A stretch of 64,000 nucleotides of DNA, taken from contig NZ_SLXU01000012.1 of NCBI RefSeq assembly GCF_004343505.1, positions 1 to 64,000 of the forward strand. Reading direction: 5' to 3'. The position numbers were made by a program, and so were the translations under genes. Source of the stretch: Rhodovulum bhavnagarense (GTDB lineage: Bacteria; Pseudomonadota; Alphaproteobacteria; Rhodobacterales; Rhodobacteraceae). The notes beneath the pieces are model-generated. The model was not told where the DNA came from. It did no database searches and was given only the letters and a program-made list of their open reading frames with translations. Positions 42,363 to 51,739 of this stretch are shown here, in pieces. Position 1 is the stretch's first letter. Every line of letters starts with the position of its first letter.

Positions 42363-44180
42363 ATGAACAGCAACCCCCTCGTCGATTTCCTGGCCTCCTA
42401 CGGCCCTCAAGCGTCCTCGAATAATCTCTACGATGAGTTTGTGGTTGAGGCCGCCAAGAGGACCGGCTGTGCGGCCCTTGAAATTGACCAGCCCCTCACT
42501 GCCGAGTTGATCGGGCTTCTGCAGTCCGCCACGCCAAAATGTGTGATCCTTACCGGGACGGCTGGGGATGGCAAAACGTACACTGCTCGGAAGGTGGCCG
42601 AAGCGCTGTCCGGCGAGGCTCGCGTTTGGTCCAACACACAAAAGATCTATACCCTGCCTAAACCCTTGCCGTCCGGCCGATCGGCTCTCTTCATTAAGGA
42701 TCTCAGCGAGATCAACGAAGCTGAGAAGAACCGCATATTTCCCGACATCATGGCTACGCTGACCGGCGAGAGCACCGAAGTCTTCATTATATGTGTCAAC
42801 GATGGTCATCTGCTGAAGTTCTTCCGAGATCGTGGGGAAGCGGAGCTTCACGACCGTTTCGCGGAGATGCTGCGCACCGACGCCCGCGAAGATCCGAACG
42901 GACACTTCTTGCTCGTCAACATGTCGCGGCAGTCCCATCGCCACCTTGTGGATCAGATCGTCGACGGCGTGGTGGCCCACGATGGATGGCGAGGGTGCGA
43001 GGGCTGTCCGGCGCTTGCCGACAAGGACAATCCCTGTCCAATCCGCTGCAACCGCGACATCCTTCTCCGGAACGATCCGGCATCAATGCGTGCCCGGCTC
43101 AAGGACATGATCCGCATGGCCGCCGCCGATGGACGACATCTGTCGATCCGTCAGCTAATCTTGCTCACGGTCAATATCCTGCTCGGAGACGCACGAGCCG
43201 GTTCGACCCTGTTGACTTGTCAGAAGGCGCAGCGACGGGCGCGGGAGAACGACTATGGTTCGACAAATCCCTTCGCCAATGCCTTTGGGGTGAACCTGAC
43301 CGAGCGCGAGCGCCGGCAATATGGCGCCTTCACAGTCCTCAGCGAGTATCAGGTGGGGTTTGAAACCAACAACGTCTTCGATCACGGGCTGTTGTGGGGC
43401 GACGAAAGCTTGCCTGACTGTCCGTGGTACGGAGAGCGCATCTTCGCGTCGATTCGAGACATGTACCGGGGTGACCCTTCCCGCCATTCAGCCGATCTTC
43501 AGCGCGCCATTGTCGATCAGCGGCGGCGGCTGTTCTTTTCGCTCGATCCGCAGAGTGCCGAGGTCCGTACCAACCCACACCGCAGCCCGTGGAATCTGTC
43601 TGTCTTCAAGCATGGCGTCGACTACGTCGCGATGGTCGATGGCCTCCTCGGCTCGGGCATGCCACAGCAGATTGCTCGCCAGTTGCTGCGCGGACTGAAC
43701 CGCATGATGACCGGTGAGATGACGATCACAGACGATCGCCTTTGGATAACAGCGCCACCCGGTGTCTATCTGGGCAGTGAAATCCCGCTGCTAGTGCAGC
43801 ATGCCGGTCATCCTCGCACTGGCGGCATTAGCACGATGTCCTTCCTTGTGTCGGGCAACCACCGCGTCGGTCCTTCCGACAACGGCCGACCGCCGGTAAT
43901 TCGAGTCGTAACCCGAGGGCGGGTGGATCGGGCGGTGGACCTGGCGCTTCGACCAACCCTGGTAGAGTGCTTGCTTCGGATTGCCGATGGTGCTCTACCG
44001 GCCAGCTTTTCCTCGGAATGCCAGCGGGAGGTCGAGCGCTTCCAGTTGCAGGTGGCCACGGAAGTCCGACATGCGTTCGAGTTCGACGGAGCAGCTCCGA
44101 TGCCCAAGGAGGTCCGGATGTTGGACGGCAACCTGCAAGAGCATGCGATCGCAATCATGGCAGAGGGAGATGCCTGGTGA
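42363..44180 (+). CDS. dptF: DptF/SspF-type phosphorothioation-dependent restriction ATPase
   Basis: The 605-residue protein has Walker A GTAGDGKT (residues 65-72) and LFIKDLSEINEAEKNRIFPDI (about 105-125) as the Walker B/sensor area, matching DptF-family ATPases of phosphorothioate restriction systems. A CxGCxxLxDKDNPCPIRC cluster (about residues 218-235) may bind zinc. It shares one base with the next gene (TGATG), which supports tight coupling. Confidence 0.8.
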   Translation: MNSNPLVDFLASYGPQASSNNLYDEFVVEAAKRTGCAALEIDQPLTAELIGLLQSATPKCVILTGTAGDGKTYTARKVAEALSGEARVWSNTQKIYTLPKPLPSGRSALFIKDLSEINEAEKNRIFPDIMATLTGESTEVFIICVNDGHLLKFFRDRGEAELHDRFAEMLRTDAREDPNGHFLLVNMSRQSHRHLVDQIVDGVVAHDGWRGCEGCPALADKDNPCPIRCNRDILLRNDPASMRARLKDMIRMAAADGRHLSIRQLILLTVNILLGDARAGSTLLTCQKAQRRARENDYGSTNPFANAFGVNLTERERRQYGAFTVLSEYQVGFETNNVFDHGLLWGDESLPDCPWYGERIFASIRDMYRGDPSRHSADLQRAIVDQRRRLFFSLDPQSAEVRTNPHRSPWNLSVFKHGVDYVAMVDGLLGSGMPQQIARQLLRGLNRMMTGEMTITDDRLWITAPPGVYLGSEIPLLVQHAGHPRTGGISTMSFLVSGNHRVGPSDNGRPPVIRVVTRGRVDRAVDLALRPTLVECLLRIADGALPASFSSECQREVERFQLQVATEVRHAFEFDGAAPMPKEVRMLDGNLQEHAIAIMAEGDAW

Positions 44181-45748
44181 TGAACATCATGTCCACTAGC
44201 AGACTGCCGCCGCCCCCGAACGTCCTCGACAGTTCCGACATGCGTGTGCAGGAGCTTATTCACGGTCACCGCTTCATGCAGGAGCAGGAGCCGTTCATGA
44301 TTGTCCTCGAGACCCTAGCGGTCTGCGCGGATAGACCTCTAGGCAGCGTCCTGCCCAAGCCGGACGCACATGAAGCATTCCACTATGCTCTACCTCACCG
44401 CCGCAAGATGCGGTTCTTGCTGTTTCAGGATCGGCATCTTGAACAGGTTGTCGAGGACAGTTCCATCCCTGACCACGAAAAGTGGCACGAATGGAAAAAA
44501 CGGGTCAACGCGCAGTTCGGTGAAGGACAACGCGAGCTCGGTGCGGGGGCCTCGCACGATGCCTTCGCCTACCTAAACGAACGGTTTTCAATGGATATCA
44601 ACGCTCTGCACCAAGCAGTCCGGCTGCTGCAGTCGCGTGAGCTTGATGTGATGCACAACCGACGGTGGACGTCGCGCTTCCTCGCGGTGACCGGACCGGA
44701 CATGATCTGCACGGACATGCGAGAGGCCCGCGGCGGCTGGACGGCTGACCGTCGCTTCTTCGGCCGAGGTGGCGAGCTTGTATATTTGATGCTGAACCGC
44801 TCATCTTTCGCAGTCGAGCTGAAGCGGTTGGTCCAAGAGCGGCTTCTCTCCGAAAACGACCCGATCAATCGGATCGCACAAGCCTTGTCAGACCCGGCAG
44901 ACACCGGCGCGTCCAACACCCAGATCGGATATCTCCCGCACCTGACCCTGTCCGCCTATGATCGTCTCGCCGAAGACTGGCTTAACATCCTGATGTGCAA
45001 TCGCTTGCCGGAGGGCCACCTTTTCGAGCCTCTTTTCCGTATCACCGGGCTCAACATCGTCGTCTATCTGGCGGAGCGGGCACAGGAAGAGGTTGGGGCA
45101 CCAAAAGCAATACCGATCGTTGCCGATCTTACCGATGGAGGCAACCAGCAGCTGCGCGAGGAGGCCAAGGTCCACCTCAACCTGCACCGGGATGTCGCCA
45201 ATCGTGCGGTACGCGCCTTTGTGGAGCGAGTGCTTGGGGACTGCGATCGTTGGAAGATGGCGCTAGAGCGCAGCGATCCTGGACTCGCCAAGCAAGCATT
45301 GAAGGAGAGATTTGGCTTCACCAAGGGCGATGACCATCGCGGAAACGCTGCGACACCTGCGCAACAACTAGAAGCATTCATCGACCATGCGATGCAACGC
45401 GACAAGAATAATACCTACAAGTACCTGTTGCCGCTAGCAAAGGCGTCAGGACTGGCGACGTCGCGACAACGGGTTGGGCCGTGGTTCGCCCTCGATGATG
45501 GGATGCTATTTTCCCTCGTTCTCGCCAATGTCACGCACACCATCGAGTTGCGGGATTTCGTGGCCCAACTTTACCGGCGCTATGGGCTGGTTATCGGCCC
45601 CGAAGAGGCCCGAGATGCATTCGGGCGTATCCATGTCGAGCGCTACGAAGCAAACCTTGCCGCCCTCGAGGCGCGCATGACCCGGCTCGCCCTGACGCAA
45701 CGGCTTTCGGATGACTGTGCATTCGTGACGAACCCATACAGGTTGTGA
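44180..45748 (+). CDS. dptG: DptG/SspG-type phosphorothioation-dependent restriction protein
   Basis: The 522-residue protein has no ATP-binding motif and shows a mixed helical pattern (LNERFSMDINALHQAVRLLQ, LLSENDPINRIAQALSDPADTGASNTQIGYLPHL). Its place between DptF- and DptH-like genes and its length agree with DptG. The start ATG 44180 shares its A with the dptF stop; a start further upstream would overlap dptF extensively. Confidence 0.75.
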   Translation: MNIMSTSRLPPPPNVLDSSDMRVQELIHGHRFMQEQEPFMIVLETLAVCADRPLGSVLPKPDAHEAFHYALPHRRKMRFLLFQDRHLEQVVEDSSIPDHEKWHEWKKRVNAQFGEGQRELGAGASHDAFAYLNERFSMDINALHQAVRLLQSRELDVMHNRRWTSRFLAVTGPDMICTDMREARGGWTADRRFFGRGGELVYLMLNRSSFAVELKRLVQERLLSENDPINRIAQALSDPADTGASNTQIGYLPHLTLSAYDRLAEDWLNILMCNRLPEGHLFEPLFRITGLNIVVYLAERAQEEVGAPKAIPIVADLTDGGNQQLREEAKVHLNLHRDVANRAVRAFVERVLGDCDRWKMALERSDPGLAKQALKERFGFTKGDDHRGNAATPAQQLEAFIDHAMQRDKNNTYKYLLPLAKASGLATSRQRVGPWFALDDGMLFSLVLANVTHTIELRDFVAQLYRRYGLVIGPEEARDAFGRIHVERYEANLAALEARMTRLALTQRLSDDCAFVTNPYRL

Positions 45749-45749
45749 G

Positions 45750-48700
45750 ATGAATTTATCAACAAAGCTTTCCGAGGTTTCCGCCCCTGACGCCAGGAGA
45801 GGCGATCTAATCGCTCGCGTCGTCTGGGGGATTGTGCTGAGCGCCGTAGACAACGCGGCGGCTGGGCAGCGTGTCACCTTCATGCTCGCTGGTTTGAAGG
45901 CCGAGGCGCTTGAGGGGATCGCTCGCAACAAGCCTGAAGATTTACATGGCAGGAGCGTCCTTCTGAAGATGAACCCCAAGGCCGCACCGGGTATGCAGGT
46001 CGATGAGGATTATCTGTCCGAGGAATCCGCTGTCCATTGGCGCCACAATGATGCCGCCGAAGTCATCGTCTTCGCGCCGCCTGACGCCGAACGTGAGGGC
46101 ATCGGCGCCGGACTTGGCCCGATCTCCCGCATCGACGAACCCAGAATAATTGACCAAATCCCAGCATGGGTCGCGGAACTGAGAGAGACAGGAGAGGCGA
46201 ACAGCTACCTTCGGGCCGCACTCGAAGGACTCCGCGACGCACGGGAAGTGTGCCTCGACCTTCAAATGTGGGTCGATTTCATATGTGCCATAGTCGATCA
46301 GGCTTTTGCCTATAAAGTCGATGTTCGCATCAGGAATGCGATGCCGGCTCTACGGATTCCAAAAGACGGCATCGTCAAGCTTCCAGCCTTCAAGCCGGAA
46401 GGTAACCCGAAGGCGCGTGCGCGGGACTTCTCTGCAGCATTTCGCGATGCCCGCCTCGAGGCCGGGGTCTACGCCACTCTCATGACGCCCAAGCACGAGC
46501 GCGTTGATGTCGTAGCTGTGCGTGCACGGGTGGACGAGTTCCAGCATGACAACGAGCCTGAGGTGATTGAGGCTCTCGACGCTGTTCGAGCTCTCTTGGA
46601 CGACGCAGATATGATCCTTCCTGGCGGGTGGCGGCCAAGCCAGGAAGCGTTCTGCCGCAAGGTTTCCTGGGAACGCGTCGGGGCCAGCGTGTTTGGGGGC
46701 AAGCGGAGTTCCTCTACGGAAAGCCTCGGCAAGCGCACCCTGCGCTTCATCGAAGGCAACTACGGCCACGATGTCACCAAAGAAGATCGGGACCTTCTCG
46801 ACAGCCTGACCAACACCACACCACGCGAGCCACGCGACGTCGAAGTGGAGTTCTTTAATCGTTGGCAGGAGCGCCTGGGCCGTGACGTCAAGCTCTTCAA
46901 GCCTTGGCAGAAGCGACTGTTTTCAAAGGAGGTCATTGGGCACGATCTTTTGTCTGCCTTTGCCGAGGGTTTCGAGGCACTCATAATTGCAGGCGACGCG
47001 GCGCTGGTGGACATGACTGAGCCGCGGGTCCTCGTTCGTGCCACACAGCACGACAAGGCCCTCTTCTGGGAGGGGCTTGATCCAGATATTCATCGGCTGT
47101 TCAACTTTGAGCTGAGGGCCTTGAAGGCGCTCTTCGGGCCAAATGTAGTTTGGGACTTGGCCGCAGCCGAGAAGTACCAGGGTACCGGGGATGCCGGCGG
47201 CAACGAAGCGCGGAAGATCGACCTTGAACTGTATCTGGTAGAGGCCGAGGATTTGACCGACCTGGGCGGTCTTCGCAATCCCCCCAAGCAGGCACCCCGG
47301 GTCAAGACGACGTGGCAACCCGGAAAGTCACCCAAGGATGAACCTATCAGCCTCGCCCTGATCGAGGATCTCGACGCCCTAGCCAAGGCGGCCGAGGCGG
47401 GCGACAGCGTGTTCCGACCGCTGAACTTCGCGCCGCGCTCGAGCGGGGAGAACACGCGCCTCTCCTCTACGAGCCTATACGACCGGTATTCCTTCAGCGA
47501 TGTAGCCCAAGGCCAGCAGGGACGCACCTTCGATTTGGTTGTCCGGCCACAGGAGGATCTGCTTGGAGATCTTCGTTCACGGCTGCAAGAGCTTGAACGT
47601 AACCGAACACTGGACAGCGAAACCGCGACGGCCGTGATGGCGGCCACCGAAGCCTTCGACATTTCGTATCGTAGGGCGGTGAAGCAATTGTCGGAGAACC
47701 CGGGTGCGGCCTTCGCATCGAGCATCCTCGAAGAGCAGGCCGAGGCCTATGGAATCCTATGCCGCACATGTCGTTTGCCCGCGACCACGGGCCGGGCGGG
47801 ACGGGATATTCGTGCGCTTGTCGCCGGTATCGGCGTGGTGGCCTCCGACGGTGCCGATTATATGGCTATTCTGGCCGCTTGGCACCCCCTTCGGTTGGCC
47901 GAGCGGCGAGCGAAGATAATTGAGCTTTCCTCTTTTGTGGAGGCCGTACTGACGTCCGGCCCGGCCCGCAGCGCCGATCTCTCCGGTGCCTTTCAAGAGC
48001 GGAGGCTCGCTCGCTCCCGCTGGGTTTTTCCCGAGGTCGTTTTTGCTCGCGAAATGACGATGATCGCGGTCGAGGATCTTGGCGGTTACAGCCTGATGGT
48101 TCCTGCAGACTGCGTAGCCCGCAACCAAGAGGCGCTCGAAGCTTCCGCGCCATCGGCTGCAGTGAAGTTCATGGAGGGCGTCGACCAGTACCTCGAGGTT
48201 CACCCCCATGAGGCTACCAACCTTTCGGCGGCAATCTTCGACTCGGAAAGCCAGACTCTGCCGCGCGAGGTTGCGCGGGAGATGGCCAAGCGTCTGCAAC
48301 GGAGGTCAGACCTGCGCTGCGACCTCGTAATCACGCACCGTGATCAGGATCGCATGCGCAAAATATATCGAAATCAAAACCTCCGCTTGGGAGCAGAGAA
48401 TATTAGCGAGACGGCGCGCGGGTTTCTGTCGAGGCTGCGGGTCGATGTGCGCTCAAACCGTGCCGCGGAAGGCGTGGATAGTGAGGTGCGGGAACTCGAT
48501 TTGGTCTTCCTACACGATGTCATCAGCCACCATGCCGATCCGGTCTGGGTGGAGGAGGCTGGCGGCTCACAGGATCTTCCCGCCCCCTTTGATCCCGGCA
48601 TGGCTCGGCGACCTCGGCGCCGGATGACTGAGACCGATGCTTCAGGCGTGGGAATCTACCTCACACTACCGAGGCCGCCTCGCGCTGTAGGGCAGTACCA

Positions 48701-51179
48701 GGACCTACTCTACGAACTGGCGAAAGGCTTCTTGCCTGGCGGGTTTCACGGGGTGCTCATCCGGCAGGCACAATTTGCTGACGCCAAGGTGGTCGATCTG
48801 ATCCGTCGTGCACACCAATTGGCAGAATGGGTGATCACCTATGATAAGGTGGCCAGCCGAACCCTGTTCGAGCGCAGCGGCGTTCAGATTATCAGCGACA
48901 TCTCGGTCCCGGGGGCGGACGGCCGGGTGATCGTAAGCGCTGGCAAGGTGGATGATCGGCTTAAGCGAAACGTCCGCGATGATCTCATCGATGCTTGCGG
49001 CATCACAGCGCCGGATGCGGAGAAGCTCGCGGGGGTAGTCATCCGCGACGTGCTGCGGATCTCGGGCCAGAAGGTCCTATCGGCGGCCCGATACACCAAC
49101 GCCTCACGTGAAATGATCGGCCTCGCCGTGATGCGCGCTTGGATGGAGGGTGCGCTGAAGAGCACAGTGGATGACGACCCAATCTGGATCTCTCTCGACG
49201 ATTACCGTGGCTGGTTCATGTCCGAGAAGGGGCGGGTTGCCGATGCCATCGCCGTCACTATCGATTATGACAATGCGAAGTTCCGAGTGTTCCTGCAGGT
49301 GGGCGAAGCAAAGTTTGTTGAGAAAACGTCCGAACTAGCCACGATCCGGGAAGCGCAACAGCAGGTCCAGGACACAGTGGACCGTCTTGTCCGTCTGTTC
49401 ATCGACAACGATGACGCCATCTCGCGGGCGGCGGCCTGCGCAAGATTGGCCGATCTCCTCGTTAATCGGGACGGGGTGACGGAGCGGCTTCCCAATCCCG
49501 TCCAACGTGCCGCGTTCTTCAACGCCTTGAGCACAGGCGAAGTATCGTTTCATATAAGTGGCGAAGCCGTGGTGTGCATGCACGACGATCATGGTCCGGT
49601 CTGGCGGTGCGAGGCGGATCCGGATCGACCATTTCTTCGCCACCATGTTCTAACCACCCCGGCTATTCGTCAGACACTGCAGCACACTGTGGGCGGAGAG
49701 GTTCCTCAGCGCGAAGGTCTCGGCGACATCGACTGGTATTGTGAAGGCGATGCCCCGAAGCCTAGCCTGAAACCGCTTGCGGACACCACTGTAGTTCTAG
49801 AGGAAGGCTCCACGGCCCCGGAGGAACTGTCGGACGAAAACCCGGAGGTGACGCGGAGTACGACGGAGACGGGTGGCTCCGCCGATACTACCGGTGCGGA
49901 ACCGGTTGAAGCACAAGAAGATGCAGCAAATGCGGAGCCGGTGCCAGAGCCGCCGCGTTTCCTACCGCCTCCAGTCTTCGAAGTCCTACGCGATATGGCG
50001 GCAACCGAGGGCGGAGCGATCACCGATGCTGATTCCCTCGCTTGGGCCGATCGAATGGCGATGGAAACCCAGCGTGCACTAAGCCATTTTGGCATGCAGG
50101 CCGAGTTTGCGGACCCCAAGCCGAGGCTAACGCCCAACGGCGCGCTAATCGCTTTCCGCGGCCATCCCTCGCTGACTGTCGACAAGATCGAGAAGCGCAC
50201 AAGCGAATTGCTGACGACATATGGCATCGAGGTTGCAGATGTACGGCCCGGACGCGGCCGTATCTCAGTCTTCGTAACGCGGGAGACGAGGGCTCGCGTA
50301 CCGCTTGCCTCGACCTGGCTAAGTGCCCACTGGCCTGATCGTGACCCCGGCCAGGCCACCTCCTTCATCCTCGGAGCGCGTGAAGATGAGGACCGGTTGT
50401 TGTATTTGAACCTTTCCGAGTCCTTCGCTGGGTACGACGCGCACGGTCCGCACACTCTGATCGCGGGTGAGACCGGCAGCGGTAAGGGGATCCTGACGCA
50501 AGGGATTCTGCTGCAGCTCATTGCCTTCAACGATCCCGAAAAAGCCGAGCTGATCGTGGTTGACCCGAAGAAGGGAGTGGACTTCACTTGGTTGGAAGGC
50601 GCTCCGCAGATGAAGGTGCCGATTGTCACCGAGGTGAGCGACGCGCAGACGATCCTCCAAGATCTCGTGGTCCAGATGGACGCCCGCTACGACAAATTCG
50701 CCGCAGTCGGTGCTGCCAACATCACGGAATACAACCGCAAAGTCACGCCTCAGCAGCGGATGTCACGGATCTTTCTGGTGCATGATGAGCTAGGCGCATG
50801 GATGGCACAGGAGAAGGAGTATCAGGAAGTCGTACTCTCCTCCGTGGCCAATCTCGGAATGAAGGCGCGTGCAGCGGGTATTCACCTGACCTTGATCACA
50901 CAGCGCGCCGACGCGGAGGCTGTACCAGGGCGGCTTAGGGACAACATGGGTAACCGCCTTTGCCTGAAGGTGCAGAATAGTACTGGCTCACGGATGGTTC
51001 TCGGGGTCGGCGGCGCCGAAAAGCTCTTGGGCAAGGGTCATCTCGCCTGCGTTCTTGCTAATCAGCAGCTACCACCAGGGCAGAACTTCTTCGTGGTGCA
51101 GGTGCCCTTCGCCGAAACAGAGGATATGCATCGGCTTGCCGCCGCCGCAAAGAGTTATTGGGCATCCCGACTCAGCTAA
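45750..51179 (+). CDS. dptH: DptH/SspH-type FtsK-HerA translocase of phosphorothioation restriction
   Basis: The 1809-residue protein ends in a HerA/FtsK motor: Walker A GETGSGKG (about residues 1573-1580), LIVVDPKKGVDF and Walker B IFLVHDELG (about 1674-1682), then LITQRADAEAVPGRLRDNMGNRLCLKV, the sensor/arginine region. The large N-terminal part (about 1500 residues) has no recognised motif and may carry the DNA recognition or cleavage function. DptH pumps and cuts unmodified DNA together with DptF and DptG. It begins 1 bp after the previous stop. Confidence 0.85.
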   Translation: MNLSTKLSEVSAPDARRGDLIARVVWGIVLSAVDNAAAGQRVTFMLAGLKAEALEGIARNKPEDLHGRSVLLKMNPKAAPGMQVDEDYLSEESAVHWRHNDAAEVIVFAPPDAEREGIGAGLGPISRIDEPRIIDQIPAWVAELRETGEANSYLRAALEGLRDAREVCLDLQMWVDFICAIVDQAFAYKVDVRIRNAMPALRIPKDGIVKLPAFKPEGNPKARARDFSAAFRDARLEAGVYATLMTPKHERVDVVAVRARVDEFQHDNEPEVIEALDAVRALLDDADMILPGGWRPSQEAFCRKVSWERVGASVFGGKRSSSTESLGKRTLRFIEGNYGHDVTKEDRDLLDSLTNTTPREPRDVEVEFFNRWQERLGRDVKLFKPWQKRLFSKEVIGHDLLSAFAEGFEALIIAGDAALVDMTEPRVLVRATQHDKALFWEGLDPDIHRLFNFELRALKALFGPNVVWDLAAAEKYQGTGDAGGNEARKIDLELYLVEAEDLTDLGGLRNPPKQAPRVKTTWQPGKSPKDEPISLALIEDLDALAKAAEAGDSVFRPLNFAPRSSGENTRLSSTSLYDRYSFSDVAQGQQGRTFDLVVRPQEDLLGDLRSRLQELERNRTLDSETATAVMAATEAFDISYRRAVKQLSENPGAAFASSILEEQAEAYGILCRTCRLPATTGRAGRDIRALVAGIGVVASDGADYMAILAAWHPLRLAERRAKIIELSSFVEAVLTSGPARSADLSGAFQERRLARSRWVFPEVVFAREMTMIAVEDLGGYSLMVPADCVARNQEALEASAPSAAVKFMEGVDQYLEVHPHEATNLSAAIFDSESQTLPREVAREMAKRLQRRSDLRCDLVITHRDQDRMRKIYRNQNLRLGAENISETARGFLSRLRVDVRSNRAAEGVDSEVRELDLVFLHDVISHHADPVWVEEAGGSQDLPAPFDPGMARRPRRRMTETDASGVGIYLTLPRPPRAVGQYQDLLYELAKGFLPGGFHGVLIRQAQFADAKVVDLIRRAHQLAEWVITYDKVASRTLFERSGVQIISDISVPGADGRVIVSAGKVDDRLKRNVRDDLIDACGITAPDAEKLAGVVIRDVLRISGQKVLSAARYTNASREMIGLAVMRAWMEGALKSTVDDDPIWISLDDYRGWFMSEKGRVADAIAVTIDYDNAKFRVFLQVGEAKFVEKTSELATIREAQQQVQDTVDRLVRLFIDNDDAISRAAACARLADLLVNRDGVTERLPNPVQRAAFFNALSTGEVSFHISGEAVVCMHDDHGPVWRCEADPDRPFLRHHVLTTPAIRQTLQHTVGGEVPQREGLGDIDWYCEGDAPKPSLKPLADTTVVLEEGSTAPEELSDENPEVTRSTTETGGSADTTGAEPVEAQEDAANAEPVPEPPRFLPPPVFEVLRDMAATEGGAITDADSLAWADRMAMETQRALSHFGMQAEFADPKPRLTPNGALIAFRGHPSLTVDKIEKRTSELLTTYGIEVADVRPGRGRISVFVTRETRARVPLASTWLSAHWPDRDPGQATSFILGAREDEDRLLYLNLSESFAGYDAHGPHTLIAGETGSGKGILTQGILLQLIAFNDPEKAELIVVDPKKGVDFTWLEGAPQMKVPIVTEVSDAQTILQDLVVQMDARYDKFAAVGAANITEYNRKVTPQQRMSRIFLVHDELGAWMAQEKEYQEVVLSSVANLGMKARAAGIHLTLITQRADAEAVPGRLRDNMGNRLCLKVQNSTGSRMVLGVGGAEKLLGKGHLACVLANQQLPPGQNFFVVQVPFAETEDMHRLAAAAKSYWASRLS

Positions 51180-51223
51180 TAATCGCTTGGCGCCCGGTGT
51201 CGCACCGAGCGAGAGGGTCATGA

Positions 51224-51739
51224 ATGGAGATAGATGGGTCTAGCATAGGGAAGCGGGTTGGCGGTGCGCTCTATGTGCACCAATCTGCTATGGACTGTCT
51301 TCTTCTGGAACAGTCGAGGCCGATCGCTGCCGCTGCCGAGCACGTTCCAAAGGGCAACTGGAACGTGGCGAAGATTGATCTGGCGGATTACCGCGCCGTA
51401 TCACTTCTGAACTACGAGGATTTCGCGGAGCACGCCTTTCCTGCGCTGCGCCAAAGCCACCGTGTCGATCTTGGGACTGGAGTGGTGACCGTCCGTCGCT
51501 ACCAGACTAATCCGCCGATCCTCCATCGCAAGGAACTACTGCTGGCTCCCGACGCCCCCGGACGCGATGTCTATTTGGCGCTGACGCGGGAGCTTGAGCG
51601 GCGAGGCCTCTTCGTTGACATGACGCGGCGTGGGCGGCAACACGCCTGGGAGGCGGCGTTGGCCGAAGCAGGAATCGAGGTGCGCGATCACCGCGTCGTT
51701 GCCTCCCGGACCACCCGAGGTAGTTTCGATGACTGCTGA
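51224..51739 (+). CDS. N-terminal HRKE domain of a phosphorothioation-associated methyltransferase, encoded separately
   Basis: The 171-residue protein (GKRVGGALYVHQSAMDCL ... SLLNYEDFAEHAFPALRQSHRVDLGTG ... NPPILHRKELLLAP) is the domain that in phosphorothioation-associated methyltransferases normally precedes the SAM domain in one chain. Here it ends at TGA 51739 and overlaps the following methyltransferase frame by 11 bp. The same domain recurs at the C-terminus of that protein (SLLNYEDFAEHAFPALRQ-like ALLYPDFATSALPRLSE). Its role in the system is unknown. Confidence 0.8.
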   Translation: MEIDGSSIGKRVGGALYVHQSAMDCLLLEQSRPIAAAAEHVPKGNWNVAKIDLADYRAVSLLNYEDFAEHAFPALRQSHRVDLGTGVVTVRRYQTNPPILHRKELLLAPDAPGRDVYLALTRELERRGLFVDMTRRGRQHAWEAALAEAGIEVRDHRVVASRTTRGSFDDC